From Saprospiraceae bacterium (GTDB lineage: Bacteria > Bacteroidota > Bacteroidia > Chitinophagales > Saprospiraceae), in NCBI GenBank assembly GCA_019694295.1, contig JAIBCG010000002.1:54271-118270 (forward strand): DNA of 64,000 nt, read 5' to 3'. Shown here piece by piece: positions 30,179 to 37,983 of this stretch. The translations under genes and the position numbers were made by a program. Position 1 is the stretch's first letter. Every line of letters starts with the position of its first letter. The notes beneath the pieces were generated by a model. That model did no database searches. It was given only the letters and a program-made list of their open reading frames with translations, and was not told where the DNA came from.

Positions 30179-30979
30179 TTATTGCTTGTCTAATACAGCT
30201 CTGACGCTACCGTATTTTAAGAGGAGTTCTTTTGCTTGCTCGAAGGAAATTGATTTTTTTTCCATAATCATCTTGACGCCACGGTTTATTAATTTATGGT
30301 TGCTCAACTGCATATCTACCATTTTATTATCTGCCACATGACCTAGTTGGATCATTGCAACGGTTGATATCATGTTGAGTACCATTTTCTGAGCTGTACC
30401 CGACTTCATCCGGGTGCTCCCGGTCAGGAATTCAGGACCAACAACCACCTCTATCGGATAATCAGAAACCTGAGCAACAGGTGATGAAGCATTACAGGTA
30501 ATACAGCCGGTAGCAATGCCTTGTTGGCGGCATTTTTCAAGCCCGCCAATGACAAATGGTGTGGTGCCGGATGCGGCAATACCTATAACGAAGTCTTTTG
30601 TGCTGATGTTGTAGCCTGACAGCATTTTCCAGGCAAGGTCTGTGTCATCCTCGGCAAATTCTACTGCTTTTCTTATGGCGCTGTCACCTCCGGCAATGAT
30701 ACCGATGACAAGTCCGTGGTCAACTCCAAATGTAGGCGGACATTCGGATGCATCAAGAATACCGAGTCGGCCTGAAGTACCTGCACCAATGTAAAACAAT
30801 CTGCCACCTTCTTTCATGAAGCCGACCAATGCGGTAATAAGGCTGTGTATTTGAGGGATGGACTTCCTGACAGCAGCAGCAACTTTAGAATCTTCATCAT
30901 TTATGCCCAAGAGCAATTCATTTACGGGCATTTTTTCCAGGTGCCTGTATTCTGATGAAGATTCTGTTGTTAGCTGCAT
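30179..30979 (-). CDS. murQ: N-acetylmuramic acid 6-phosphate etherase
   Basis: Cleaves the lactyl ether of MurNAc-6-phosphate to give GlcNAc-6-phosphate in peptidoglycan recycling. The SIS-domain signature GAGTSGRLGILDASECPPTFG spans about residues 61-81 and includes the catalytic Glu of SECPP. The GSTRMKSGTAQKMVLN block at about 181-196 is characteristic of the family. At 266 residues it is at the short end for MurQ. It is the last gene of a minus-strand unit, 7 bp after yajC. Confidence 0.93.
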   Translation of the reverse strand: MQLTTESSSEYRHLEKMPVNELLLGINDEDSKVAAAVRKSIPQIHSLITALVGFMKEGGRLFYIGAGTSGRLGILDASECPPTFGVDHGLVIGIIAGGDSAIRKAVEFAEDDTDLAWKMLSGYNISTKDFVIGIAASGTTPFVIGGLEKCRQQGIATGCITCNASSPVAQVSDYPIEVVVGPEFLTGSTRMKSGTAQKMVLNMISTVAMIQLGHVADNKMVDMQLSNHKLINRGVKMIMEKKSISFEQAKELLLKYGSVRAVLDKQ

Positions 30980-30986
30980 ATTAGTA

Positions 30987-31271
30987 TTAAGCTGCTGAGC
31001 TTTTTACATAAGCATCAGTCATTTCTTTTGAGATGGTTGACTTCAAAAATTTAAGGTAGGTTTTACCTTCTATCTCTAGTTGTACAGATTGTTCGTCAAT
31101 CTTTGTGATTCGGCCTATGATGCCTGACATGGTGACCACTTCATCTCCTTTTTGAAGGTTGGCAACGAACATGTTTTGTTCTTTTTGTTTCTTTGACTGA
31201 GGTCGAATGAAAAAGAAATAAAATACGACGAATAATAGCAGAAAGGGTAGTAATTGGCCTAATGCCTCCAT
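30987..31271 (-). CDS. yajC: preprotein translocase subunit YajC
   Basis: Small inner-membrane protein of the Sec-associated SecDF-YajC complex. A single N-terminal membrane helix (about residues 6-22) is followed by the FIRPQSKKQKEQ motif and the MSGIIGRITKIDEQ segment typical of YajC. At 94 residues it is normal in length. It is second in a DUF1573-yajC-murQ unit; DUF1573-yajC adjacency is common in Bacteroidota. Confidence 0.95.
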   Translation of the reverse strand: MEALGQLLPFLLLFVVFYFFFIRPQSKKQKEQNMFVANLQKGDEVVTMSGIIGRITKIDEQSVQLEIEGKTYLKFLKSTISKEMTDAYVKSSAA

Positions 31272-31300
31272 GGTAGTAGTTTTTTGTTATTTAAATGGTT

Positions 31301-31780
31301 TTATTTGACAATTCCTGTGATGTAAATTTTATTTTCGGCCGGAAGTGTATTAGCATATATAAACACAGGCTTATTCTGTGCATCTTTTTTACCTTCCGAA
31401 TTAAAGACCACCTTGATAGATGCCGTATCGCCCGGAGCAATTGGAGTTTTGGGCCATTCCGGTACAGTACACCCACATGTTGAATGACCATCACTTATAA
31501 TCAAAGGAGTTTTTCCGACATTTTTCAGTTTAAAAAAATGTGTAATGACTTGACCCTGATGGATGGTTCCAAAATCAAAAGAAGTTTCCTCAAACTGGAT
31601 TTTTGCCATTTTAGAGGTATCTTTAATTCCTTCAGCTGTGACCGGGCTTTTTATAAGCTCTGCGACAGAGCCCGGCTTGGAAGGTCTTATTTCAACAACT
31701 TCATCGGCATCACTATGCTTGCAGGCATTTAAGAAAAATGCAGCAGTCAAAAATATAATCGTAATGAGCATCTTGTTCAT
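31301..31780 (-). CDS. DUF1573 domain lipoprotein
   Basis: 159 residues. The N-terminus ends in a lipobox (FLNAC, Cys20), predicting a lipoprotein. The DUF1573 domain covers about 62-155, with the hallmarks DFGTIHQGQ, FKLKNVGKTPLII and CGCTVPEWP. The function is unknown; the fold is Ig-like. Transcription probably begins at or next to the annotated ATG, so the second Met (31771) is an alternative start. It is the first gene of the unit that continues into yajC and murQ. Confidence 0.88.
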   Translation of the reverse strand: MNKMLITIIFLTAAFFLNACKHSDADEVVEIRPSKPGSVAELIKSPVTAEGIKDTSKMAKIQFEETSFDFGTIHQGQVITHFFKLKNVGKTPLIISDGHSTCGCTVPEWPKTPIAPGDTASIKVVFNSEGKKDAQNKPVFIYANTLPAENKIYITGIVK

Positions 31781-31784
31781 TCGG

Positions 31785-31792
31785 CAAATGTA
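31785..31792 (-). promoter_or_regulatory. -7 promoter element for the DUF1573-yajC-murQ unit
   Basis: TACATTTG on the minus strand matches TAnnTTTG exactly. It lies only 5 bp from the ATG at 31780, so the transcript would be leaderless or start at the Met codon at 31771. Confidence 0.5.
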
Positions 31793-31819
31793 GTAATTTT
31801 AGTGTAAATTTAATAACAA

Positions 31820-32428
31820 ATGCTTGAAAAGACAGATGACCAAATGGATATAAATGACATTCAGATGATTTTCATTATCGGATTTATGGGATCGGGCAAA
31901 ACAACCATTGGACGTTTGCTAGCCAACAGGCTCGGCTGGAATTTTATTGATCTCGACACTTTGATACAGATAAGAGAAGGACGGAGCATACCCGATATTT
32001 TTGAATCGCACTCGGAAGCGTTTTTCAGAAAGGCAGAATACAACGCCCTTCGTCAATTGGGAGGCTTGAAAAATACAGTAGTGTCAACCGGGGGAGGTAC
32101 ACCTTGTTACTTTGATAATATTCATTTCATGAAATCAACGGGCAAGGTCATTTGGTTGGATAATGATTTCGGTACATTGTACAAACGCATTATAGGTACA
32201 CAATCCGGTACAAGACCCTTAGTGTCCGGAAATTCTAAAGAAAAACTGAAAGAATTGTTTGTCACGAGAGGGGAATATTATAAGTTGGCAGATGTAAAGA
32301 TATCTTGTGAGCCAGACGATTTGCCCGAAGCGATCTTAGCAAAGATAGTTAAGTTTTTCTTGTGGCACACACCAATTTATACTGTCACAAAAATCATAAT
32401 ACAGGTATTTTTGAGTGAATTACTTTGA
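31820..32428 (+). CDS. aroK: shikimate kinase
   Basis: Phosphorylates shikimate with ATP in aromatic amino-acid synthesis. The Walker A motif GFMGSGKTT is at residues 21-29, the shikimate-binding DLDT is near 43-46, the GGGTP loop is near 91-95, and the lid Arg lies in the GTRPLV segment. The N-terminus is uncertain: Met9 (31844) and Met16 (31865) are possible starts, the latter fitting the usual short N-terminus. A hydrophobic C-terminal tail of about 22 residues (LWHTPIYTVTKIIIQVFLSE) is longer than usual, and a candidate promoter for the next gene overlaps it. Confidence 0.9.
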   Translation: MLEKTDDQMDINDIQMIFIIGFMGSGKTTIGRLLANRLGWNFIDLDTLIQIREGRSIPDIFESHSEAFFRKAEYNALRQLGGLKNTVVSTGGGTPCYFDNIHFMKSTGKVIWLDNDFGTLYKRIIGTQSGTRPLVSGNSKEKLKELFVTRGEYYKLADVKISCEPDDLPEAILAKIVKFFLWHTPIYTVTKIIIQVFLSELL

Positions 32429-32438
32429 AACATCTTTG
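32410..32438 (+). promoter_or_regulatory. candidate promoter for the unknown 171-residue protein
   Basis: TTTG at 32410-32413, 17 bp, then CATCTTTG at 32431-32438 (one mismatch to TAnnTTTG). It overlaps the end of the shikimate kinase gene. Confidence 0.35.
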
Positions 32439-32475
32439 CAGTACCATAAAAATAACGAGTGCTAAAGCCTGATTC

Positions 32476-32991
32476 ATGAAGAAATTTGGGTTTATTGTTG
32501 ATTTGTCTGATACTGCACAGGAAAAGTACGAGCAGATAGTGGATGCTTTTGATAGGTTTAGTGATGAACTTAGTCCGAAGCATTTAAAAAACACCCAATT
32601 GCGTATTATCCTTCCTCCGGGATCACCTTACATTGACCAAGGTAGGGTCATTTCCGGTCCGCTAGAGCAGCAGGAGTTCGGTGAGTCGCCCTGGCAGACA
32701 GACTGGCTTTATTTTCTGCCTGAGTTCAACATGAAAAAATGGCTTAATTTTTCCGCAATGGCAGGCCCGGGACCTGTACTCGCCAAAGAGCAGAGTGCCG
32801 AAGTGCCAATGGGTCTATTAATCCCGTGCCTGTCAAGTGGAGATTCAGGATTTGTGGAAGCCATGTCAGAATGTGTAGATGCCATTTACCACGATGAAGG
32901 TGCCAGGAAGATTTTTTCAAAAACGGCTAGGAAAATCTTTAAAGAAGCTCTCCAAAAAAATATTACTATTAAGGCATACAAGGTTTCATAG
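32476..32991 (+). CDS. hypothetical protein of unknown family
   Basis: 171 residues that I do not recognise. There is no signal peptide or membrane segment, so it is probably cytoplasmic. The N-terminal half (MKKFGFIVDLSDTAQEKYEQIVDAF) looks alpha/beta. The middle is rich in Gly/Pro/Trp (LPPGSPYIDQGRVISGP, SPWQTDWLYFLPEF, AMAGPGPVLA), and the C-terminus is Lys-rich and helical. Codon use and a plausible promoter upstream support a real gene. It lies between shikimate kinase and thioredoxin reductase, which gives no functional clue. Confidence 0.75.
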   Translation: MKKFGFIVDLSDTAQEKYEQIVDAFDRFSDELSPKHLKNTQLRIILPPGSPYIDQGRVISGPLEQQEFGESPWQTDWLYFLPEFNMKKWLNFSAMAGPGPVLAKEQSAEVPMGLLIPCLSSGDSGFVEAMSECVDAIYHDEGARKIFSKTARKIFKEALQKNITIKAYKVS

Positions 32992-33006
32992 TATTTTTTT
33001 TATTAG

Positions 33007-33014
33007 TATCTTTG
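33007..33014 (+). promoter_or_regulatory. -7 promoter element for trxB
   Basis: TATCTTTG matches TAnnTTTG exactly, 22 bp upstream of the trxB ATG. A TTTC 20 bp upstream is a possible degenerate -33. Confidence 0.6.
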
Positions 33015-33036
33015 CGGCTCATTAAAAAAATATTTT

Positions 33037-33966
33037 ATGATTCATAAGTGTATAATTATAGGTTCAGGGCCGGCAGGCTACACTGCTGCTATATATGCGG
33101 CCAGAGCCAATCTGAGCCCGATGATGTTTACAGGTCCGGAACCCGGAGGTCAGTTGATGATCACGACAGAGGTGGAAAATTTTCCGGGATATCCAGAAGG
33201 AGTACAGGGGCCGCAGATGATGGAAGATTTCAGGCAGCAAGCAGAACGGTTCAATACGGTCATCAAATACGAACAAATTTCCAAGGTTGACTTTACAGGT
33301 CCGGTACATAAGATATGGAACGAAGCCGGTGAAGAGTTTCAGGCCCATTCTATCATCATTTCAACAGGAGCAAGCGCCAAATGGCTCGGAATCGATTCAG
33401 AAAAAAGATTGTTAAACAAAGGAGTATCGGCTTGTGCAGTGTGCGATGGCTTTTTCTTCAGAAATCTTGATGTAGCGGTTGTAGGAGCAGGAGATACAGC
33501 TGCAGAAGAGGCATCATATCTGGCAAAGCTTTCTCCTAATGTGCACATGATAGTGCGAAGAGACGAAATGCGTGCTTCCAAAATCATGCAGGACCGAGTT
33601 AAAAACACAAAAAATATTACTATTCACTGGAACAGTGAAACAGAAGAAATATTAGGTGGAGACGATGTAACCGGCGTCCGTATCAGGAATAATAAAACAG
33701 GAGAATTGACAGAAATACCGGTGAAAGGGTTTTTCGTGGCTATCGGTCACAAACCTAATACCGAAATTTTCAAAGATTGGCTCGAAATGGACGAAACAGG
33801 CTACTTGATTCCGGTAGCAGGTACTTCCAGAACCAAAGTGCCGGGTGTGTTCGTAAGTGGTGACGCCCAGGATAAGGTGTACAGACAGGCTGTTACAGCT
33901 GCAGGCTCGGGTTGTATGGCAGCACTTGATGCAGAGAGATATCTCGTGTCAATAGGAATACATTAA
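33037..33966 (+). CDS. trxB: thioredoxin-disulfide reductase
   Basis: FAD- and NADPH-dependent flavoenzyme that reduces thioredoxin in the cytoplasm. The FAD-binding GSGPAGYTAA is at residues 9-18, the redox-active CAVC pair at C133 and C136, the NADPH-binding VGAGDTAAEEA at about 149-159, and the C-terminal FAD motif VFVSGDAQD near 270. The 309-residue length is normal. It is preceded by a good promoter and followed 31 bp later by the aldolase gene. Confidence 0.96.
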   Translation: MIHKCIIIGSGPAGYTAAIYAARANLSPMMFTGPEPGGQLMITTEVENFPGYPEGVQGPQMMEDFRQQAERFNTVIKYEQISKVDFTGPVHKIWNEAGEEFQAHSIIISTGASAKWLGIDSEKRLLNKGVSACAVCDGFFFRNLDVAVVGAGDTAAEEASYLAKLSPNVHMIVRRDEMRASKIMQDRVKNTKNITIHWNSETEEILGGDDVTGVRIRNNKTGELTEIPVKGFFVAIGHKPNTEIFKDWLEMDETGYLIPVAGTSRTKVPGVFVSGDAQDKVYRQAVTAAGSGCMAALDAERYLVSIGIH

Positions 33967-33997
33967 TATTGAACAATATAACCAAAAACTTGAAAGT

Positions 33998-35065
33998 ATG
34001 GCTAAATTTAGTGCTGGTGTAGTATGGGGCAATGAAGCCAAAGATTTGCTACAATACGCCAATGAAAACGACTTCGCACTACCGGCAGTAAATGTCACCG
34101 GAACCAACACGGTAAATGCTGTGCTGGAGACAGCTCGTGAAGTAAATTCGCCGGTGATGATTCAATACTCTAATGGAGGTGCAGCTTTCTTTGCAGGAAA
34201 AGGCTTATCTAATGTAGGTGAAAGTGCAGCTATCCTTGGTGGAATATCAGGTGCTATGCATGTACATACAATGGCAAAGGCCTATGGTGTGCCGGTCATC
34301 TTGCATACCGACCACTGTGCAAAGAAACTATTGCCTTGGGTAGAAGGTTTGCTACATGCAGGTGAAAAGTTTTTCGAAGAAAGAAAAAGACCGCTTTACA
34401 GCTCACACATGCTCGATCTTTCTGAAGAACCTATTGAGGAAAATATAGCAATAAGCAAGAGTTTCCTTGAACGAATGGATAAACTTGGTATGTTTCTCGA
34501 GATTGAACTCGGGGTAACCGGTGGCGAGGAAGATGGTGTTGACAATACGGATGTCGATAATTCTAAATTATATACTCAACCATCCGAAGTGAGCTATGCT
34601 TATGAAGAATTGTCTCGTATCAGCAGGAATTTTACAGTAGCTGCAGCATTTGGAAATGTGCACGGTGTTTACAAGCCCGGAAATGTAAAACTGGAGCCGA
34701 AAATTTTGAAAAATTCGCAAGAATACATTAAAAACAAATTTAATACAGGCGATAATCCTGTACATTTCGTGTTTCACGGCGGTAGCGGGTCGAGTAGGGA
34801 AGAGATACGCGAAGCTATATCTTATGGTGTCATCAAGATGAATATCGATACCGATATGCAATGGGCTTTGTGGTCAGGCGTAAAAGATTTTTATGAAGCA
34901 AAACGTGACTATCTTCAAGGTCAAATCGGGAACCCGGAAGGTGATGACAAACCTAACAAAAAATATTACGATCCGCGTGTTTGGCTCAGAGAAGGAGAGA
35001 AGGCTTTCGTCAATCGACTGAAAGAATCGTTTGAAGATCTTAACTGTATTAATAGAAATCAATAA
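33998..35065 (+). CDS. fbaA: class II fructose-bisphosphate aldolase
   Basis: Zinc-dependent aldolase interconverting fructose-1,6-bisphosphate with DHAP and glyceraldehyde-3-phosphate. Metal-binding HTDHCAKK (about residues 106-113), the GGEEDGVDN loop (about 175-183), AFGNVHGVYKPGNVKL (about 216-231) and the phosphate-binding FVFHGGSGSS (about 255-264) are all present, as is the NIDTD motif. At 355 residues it fits the class IIA size. It is convergent with dnaG, 24 bp apart. Confidence 0.95.
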   Translation: MAKFSAGVVWGNEAKDLLQYANENDFALPAVNVTGTNTVNAVLETAREVNSPVMIQYSNGGAAFFAGKGLSNVGESAAILGGISGAMHVHTMAKAYGVPVILHTDHCAKKLLPWVEGLLHAGEKFFEERKRPLYSSHMLDLSEEPIEENIAISKSFLERMDKLGMFLEIELGVTGGEEDGVDNTDVDNSKLYTQPSEVSYAYEELSRISRNFTVAAAFGNVHGVYKPGNVKLEPKILKNSQEYIKNKFNTGDNPVHFVFHGGSGSSREEIREAISYGVIKMNIDTDMQWALWSGVKDFYEAKRDYLQGQIGNPEGDDKPNKKYYDPRVWLREGEKAFVNRLKESFEDLNCINRNQ

Positions 35066-35089
35066 ACCAATTGAAGCAGAAGCGGGAAA

Positions 35090-37018
35090 TCACTCACCAA
35101 ATATAATGATGTTGAGTGGTTTTCCTGTTTCACGTTTGAGCTCCTGAAGTTTCATATTCATTTTCAGGTATTTTATTTCGTCTTCCGGGCTTTTAGACTC
35201 GAGCATCTTTTGTTCCATTTCCTTACAGATTCTTGCGAATTTTCTGTATTTTAGTATCCTTACCACGAAGAGTGCGTCTTTTACGAAATTTTCTTCAGGT
35301 GGCTTCTGTGTCTGCAGAGGTTTGTTCCATTTTTCACTATACACATATTGTTCCTGTAGGGCGTTCATAGCAACATTGCGTATTTCGCTATCCTGATGTT
35401 TGAGAAAATAATCAGGTCCGGGTGATTGGCCTGAATCGATGAGATTGGCTACATTTTCGAGGATAAGTTTATACAAGGGAACATCAAAATATTGCAGAAT
35501 ATCCACTGTATTGTTATAGATGTATTGGGCTACAGTAGCTCCCGAATTTTCATCAAAAATTTTGTCACCAAAATGGATGAGTACCCTGATGAGGTCTTTT
35601 TCCTGCACAGAATGGTCATAGGTCGATACCCTGATTTCGGTAGCGGTCTCTGGTTGCTCAGAGTCGTCGATTGATATTTCTTGTTGTTTTTTATCTTTTT
35701 CAGCTTTTTCCTCTCTTTCCCTTAACATTTTTATCACCTGCCTGTTGATGTCAAGCGTAATGAGTTGTTCGGCTATTTTGTATTTTTCAGAGATTTCCTT
35801 AATGTATTCTGCCCTTACCAACTGGTGAGGAATCTTAGCAAGCGTGCGTACAATCTCCTGGATGAAGCCCATTTTTTTTACCGGATCACCCTTTATTTCG
35901 TCTGCTGCTAAGCTAATGCGGAATGAAACGAAATCCTTTTTATTGTTTTCGATAAATTCGGTAAAGCCACTGTGGCCTACCTCCTTAAAGAATGAATCCG
36001 GATCGTGTTTGTCGGGCAATAAGACGATCTTGACCTTTAAATCTTCTTCAAGGATGAGTTCTATGCCGCGTAATGCAGCTTTAATACCTGCTGGGTCACC
36101 GTCATAAACAATGAGAATATTTTGGGTATATCTTTTTATCAGCCTTATCTGCTCTACCGTTAGAGATGTGCCCGATGAGGCAACAACATTTTCTACACCG
36201 CCTTGATGCAATGAGATAACATCAGTATAACCTTCTACCAATAGGCATTCGTCGTGTTTGCGGATAGCTTGTTTGGCATGGAATAAACCATACAGAGTCT
36301 TGGACTTGTTATAAACTGCTGACTCAGGTGAGTTGAGGTATTTGGGGCCGAATGCTTCACTGGAAAGTGTTCGTCCTGCAAAAGCAGAAATTTTTCCTGA
36401 CAGCCCGTGGATTGGGAAAATAACACGACTCCTGAAAAAATCATTATCAGAAGCAGTTGTGAGACCGAGTTTTTTAAGCAAATCAGGGTTGTAGCCTGCT
36501 TTTACAGCATTTCTGGTGAATGCATCTCTTTCGCCCGGCGAATATCCTAGGTTAAATTTTTTAATGGTTTCTTCTAAAAATCCTCTCTGTTTGAAATATG
36601 AAAGGCCTACACTCTTGCCCATGTCGGTATTGAAAAGCTGGTCGGAGTAGAACCCTACCGCATATTGATTGATGATGTGGAGACTTTCGGTTTCATCAAT
36701 GAGGATTTGTTGTTCTGCAGATGGTTTTGTTTCTTCAATCTCGATTTTATATTTCGCTGCCAGATAGCGTAAGGCTTCCGTAAAACTCATGCCATCGTGC
36801 TCCATGATGAATTGTACAGAATCGCCACCTTGGCCACAACCGAAGCATTTAAAGATATTCCTTGCCGGATTGACATTGAATGAAGGTGTCTTTTCATTGT
36901 GAAACGGACACAAACCAATAAAATTAATGCCCCTTCGCTTCAATGTTACAAAATCACCCACCACCTCTTCTATGCGTGCGGTATCAATTATTTCGTCAAT
37001 GGACTTCTGTGAAATCAT
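35090..37018 (-). CDS. dnaG: DNA primase
   Basis: Synthesises RNA primers at the replication fork. The N-terminal zinc-binding domain has C37, H40, C58 and C61 (CPFHNEKTPSF, CFGCGQGGD). The catalytic core contains the TOPRIM motifs LVEGYTDVISL (about 258-268) and IVYDGDPAG (about 302-310). The C-terminal ~200 residues form the helicase-interacting region, with a charged stretch around 430-450. At 642 residues the gene is full length. Confidence 0.96.
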   Translation of the reverse strand: MISQKSIDEIIDTARIEEVVGDFVTLKRRGINFIGLCPFHNEKTPSFNVNPARNIFKCFGCGQGGDSVQFIMEHDGMSFTEALRYLAAKYKIEIEETKPSAEQQILIDETESLHIINQYAVGFYSDQLFNTDMGKSVGLSYFKQRGFLEETIKKFNLGYSPGERDAFTRNAVKAGYNPDLLKKLGLTTASDNDFFRSRVIFPIHGLSGKISAFAGRTLSSEAFGPKYLNSPESAVYNKSKTLYGLFHAKQAIRKHDECLLVEGYTDVISLHQGGVENVVASSGTSLTVEQIRLIKRYTQNILIVYDGDPAGIKAALRGIELILEEDLKVKIVLLPDKHDPDSFFKEVGHSGFTEFIENNKKDFVSFRISLAADEIKGDPVKKMGFIQEIVRTLAKIPHQLVRAEYIKEISEKYKIAEQLITLDINRQVIKMLREREEKAEKDKKQQEISIDDSEQPETATEIRVSTYDHSVQEKDLIRVLIHFGDKIFDENSGATVAQYIYNNTVDILQYFDVPLYKLILENVANLIDSGQSPGPDYFLKHQDSEIRNVAMNALQEQYVYSEKWNKPLQTQKPPEENFVKDALFVVRILKYRKFARICKEMEQKMLESKSPEDEIKYLKMNMKLQELKRETGKPLNIIIFGE

Positions 37019-37105
37019 TTGGGTGAGTTGAGGACATGAAGATACTGAATTCTATGCAATCGTGTCAATGTTGTGGTCTTTTTACTTTGCAAAATGCTGA
37101 TTTTT

Positions 37106-37825
37106 TCATACAAAACCTAGCATTTCCTGCATAGTAAGTGTGCCTTTTTTCCCGATGATCCATTCTGCGGCAAGCACAGCACCCAGCGCAAAACCCTCAC
37201 GCGAATGAGCTGTATGGCGTATTTCGATTGTGTCAATCGGATGATTCCATCTTATGGTATGTGTGCCCGGTGCCGGGTCAGTACGGATGGAAGTAATGGC
37301 TATTTTATCATCATTGGTAGCTGTATCTTTTTCCCAGGCTGTATAAACAGAATGCGTCTGGATGATATCGTTGGCTAAGCTAATAGCTGTGCCACTGGGG
37401 GCATCCAATTTTTGTGTGTGGTGGATTTCTTCTATTGAGACTTTGTATTGAGGAAATCCCGACATCATTTTTGATAGATACTTATTAAGGCTGAAGAAAA
37501 TATTGACACCCAGGCTGAAATTTGAAGCATATAAAAATGCGCCATCATTATCCTTACAGAGTTGACTTATTTCATCCCAACGTTCGAGCCATCCGGTAGT
37601 GCCACACACGACCGGAACTCCATTCAGAAGGCAGTGTTTGAGATTGCTAACAGCTGCTTCCGGCATGGAGAATTCTATGGCAACATCGGTGTTGGTGTGG
37701 TTTATTTTAAGCAGATCATCCAGATTTTCTCTGTTGATTTTGAAGACAATTTCATGGCCGTGTTGTAGGGCAATTTTTTCGATTGTTTTTCCCATTTTAC
37801 CATAACCTAACAGACTTATTTTCAT
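37106..37825 (-). CDS. dapB: 4-hydroxy-tetrahydrodipicolinate reductase
   Basis: NAD(P)H-dependent reductase of the lysine/meso-diaminopimelate pathway. The dinucleotide-binding LLGYGKMGKTI is at residues 4-14, the GTTGW segment near 75, the catalytic IHHTQKLDAPSGTA near 134-147, and a C-terminal HTAHSREGFALGA block is present. At 239 residues it is shorter than the E. coli enzyme but in the range seen in Bacteroidota. dapF, another gene of the pathway, is elsewhere in this window. Confidence 0.95.
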   Translation of the reverse strand: MKISLLGYGKMGKTIEKIALQHGHEIVFKINRENLDDLLKINHTNTDVAIEFSMPEAAVSNLKHCLLNGVPVVCGTTGWLERWDEISQLCKDNDGAFLYASNFSLGVNIFFSLNKYLSKMMSGFPQYKVSIEEIHHTQKLDAPSGTAISLANDIIQTHSVYTAWEKDTATNDDKIAITSIRTDPAPGTHTIRWNHPIDTIEIRHTAHSREGFALGAVLAAEWIIGKKGTLTMQEMLGFV

Positions 37826-37880
37826 AATAAAATGTGTAAATTAGAACAAGAAAACTTAAAACTCTGTCAATAGAATTGAA

Positions 37881-37888
37881 CAAAATTA
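37881..37888 (-). promoter_or_regulatory. -7 promoter element for dapB
   Basis: TAATTTTG on the minus strand matches TAnnTTTG exactly, about 56 bp upstream of the dapB ATG. Confidence 0.5.
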
Positions 37889-37983
37889 ACGAAAGCCATT
37901 CAGTGTGAGTGATATTTGGCAAAAAAATACCGAAAAAATGTAATAAATATTTAGAGTCTGAACGTTATCACTTACATTGGATA

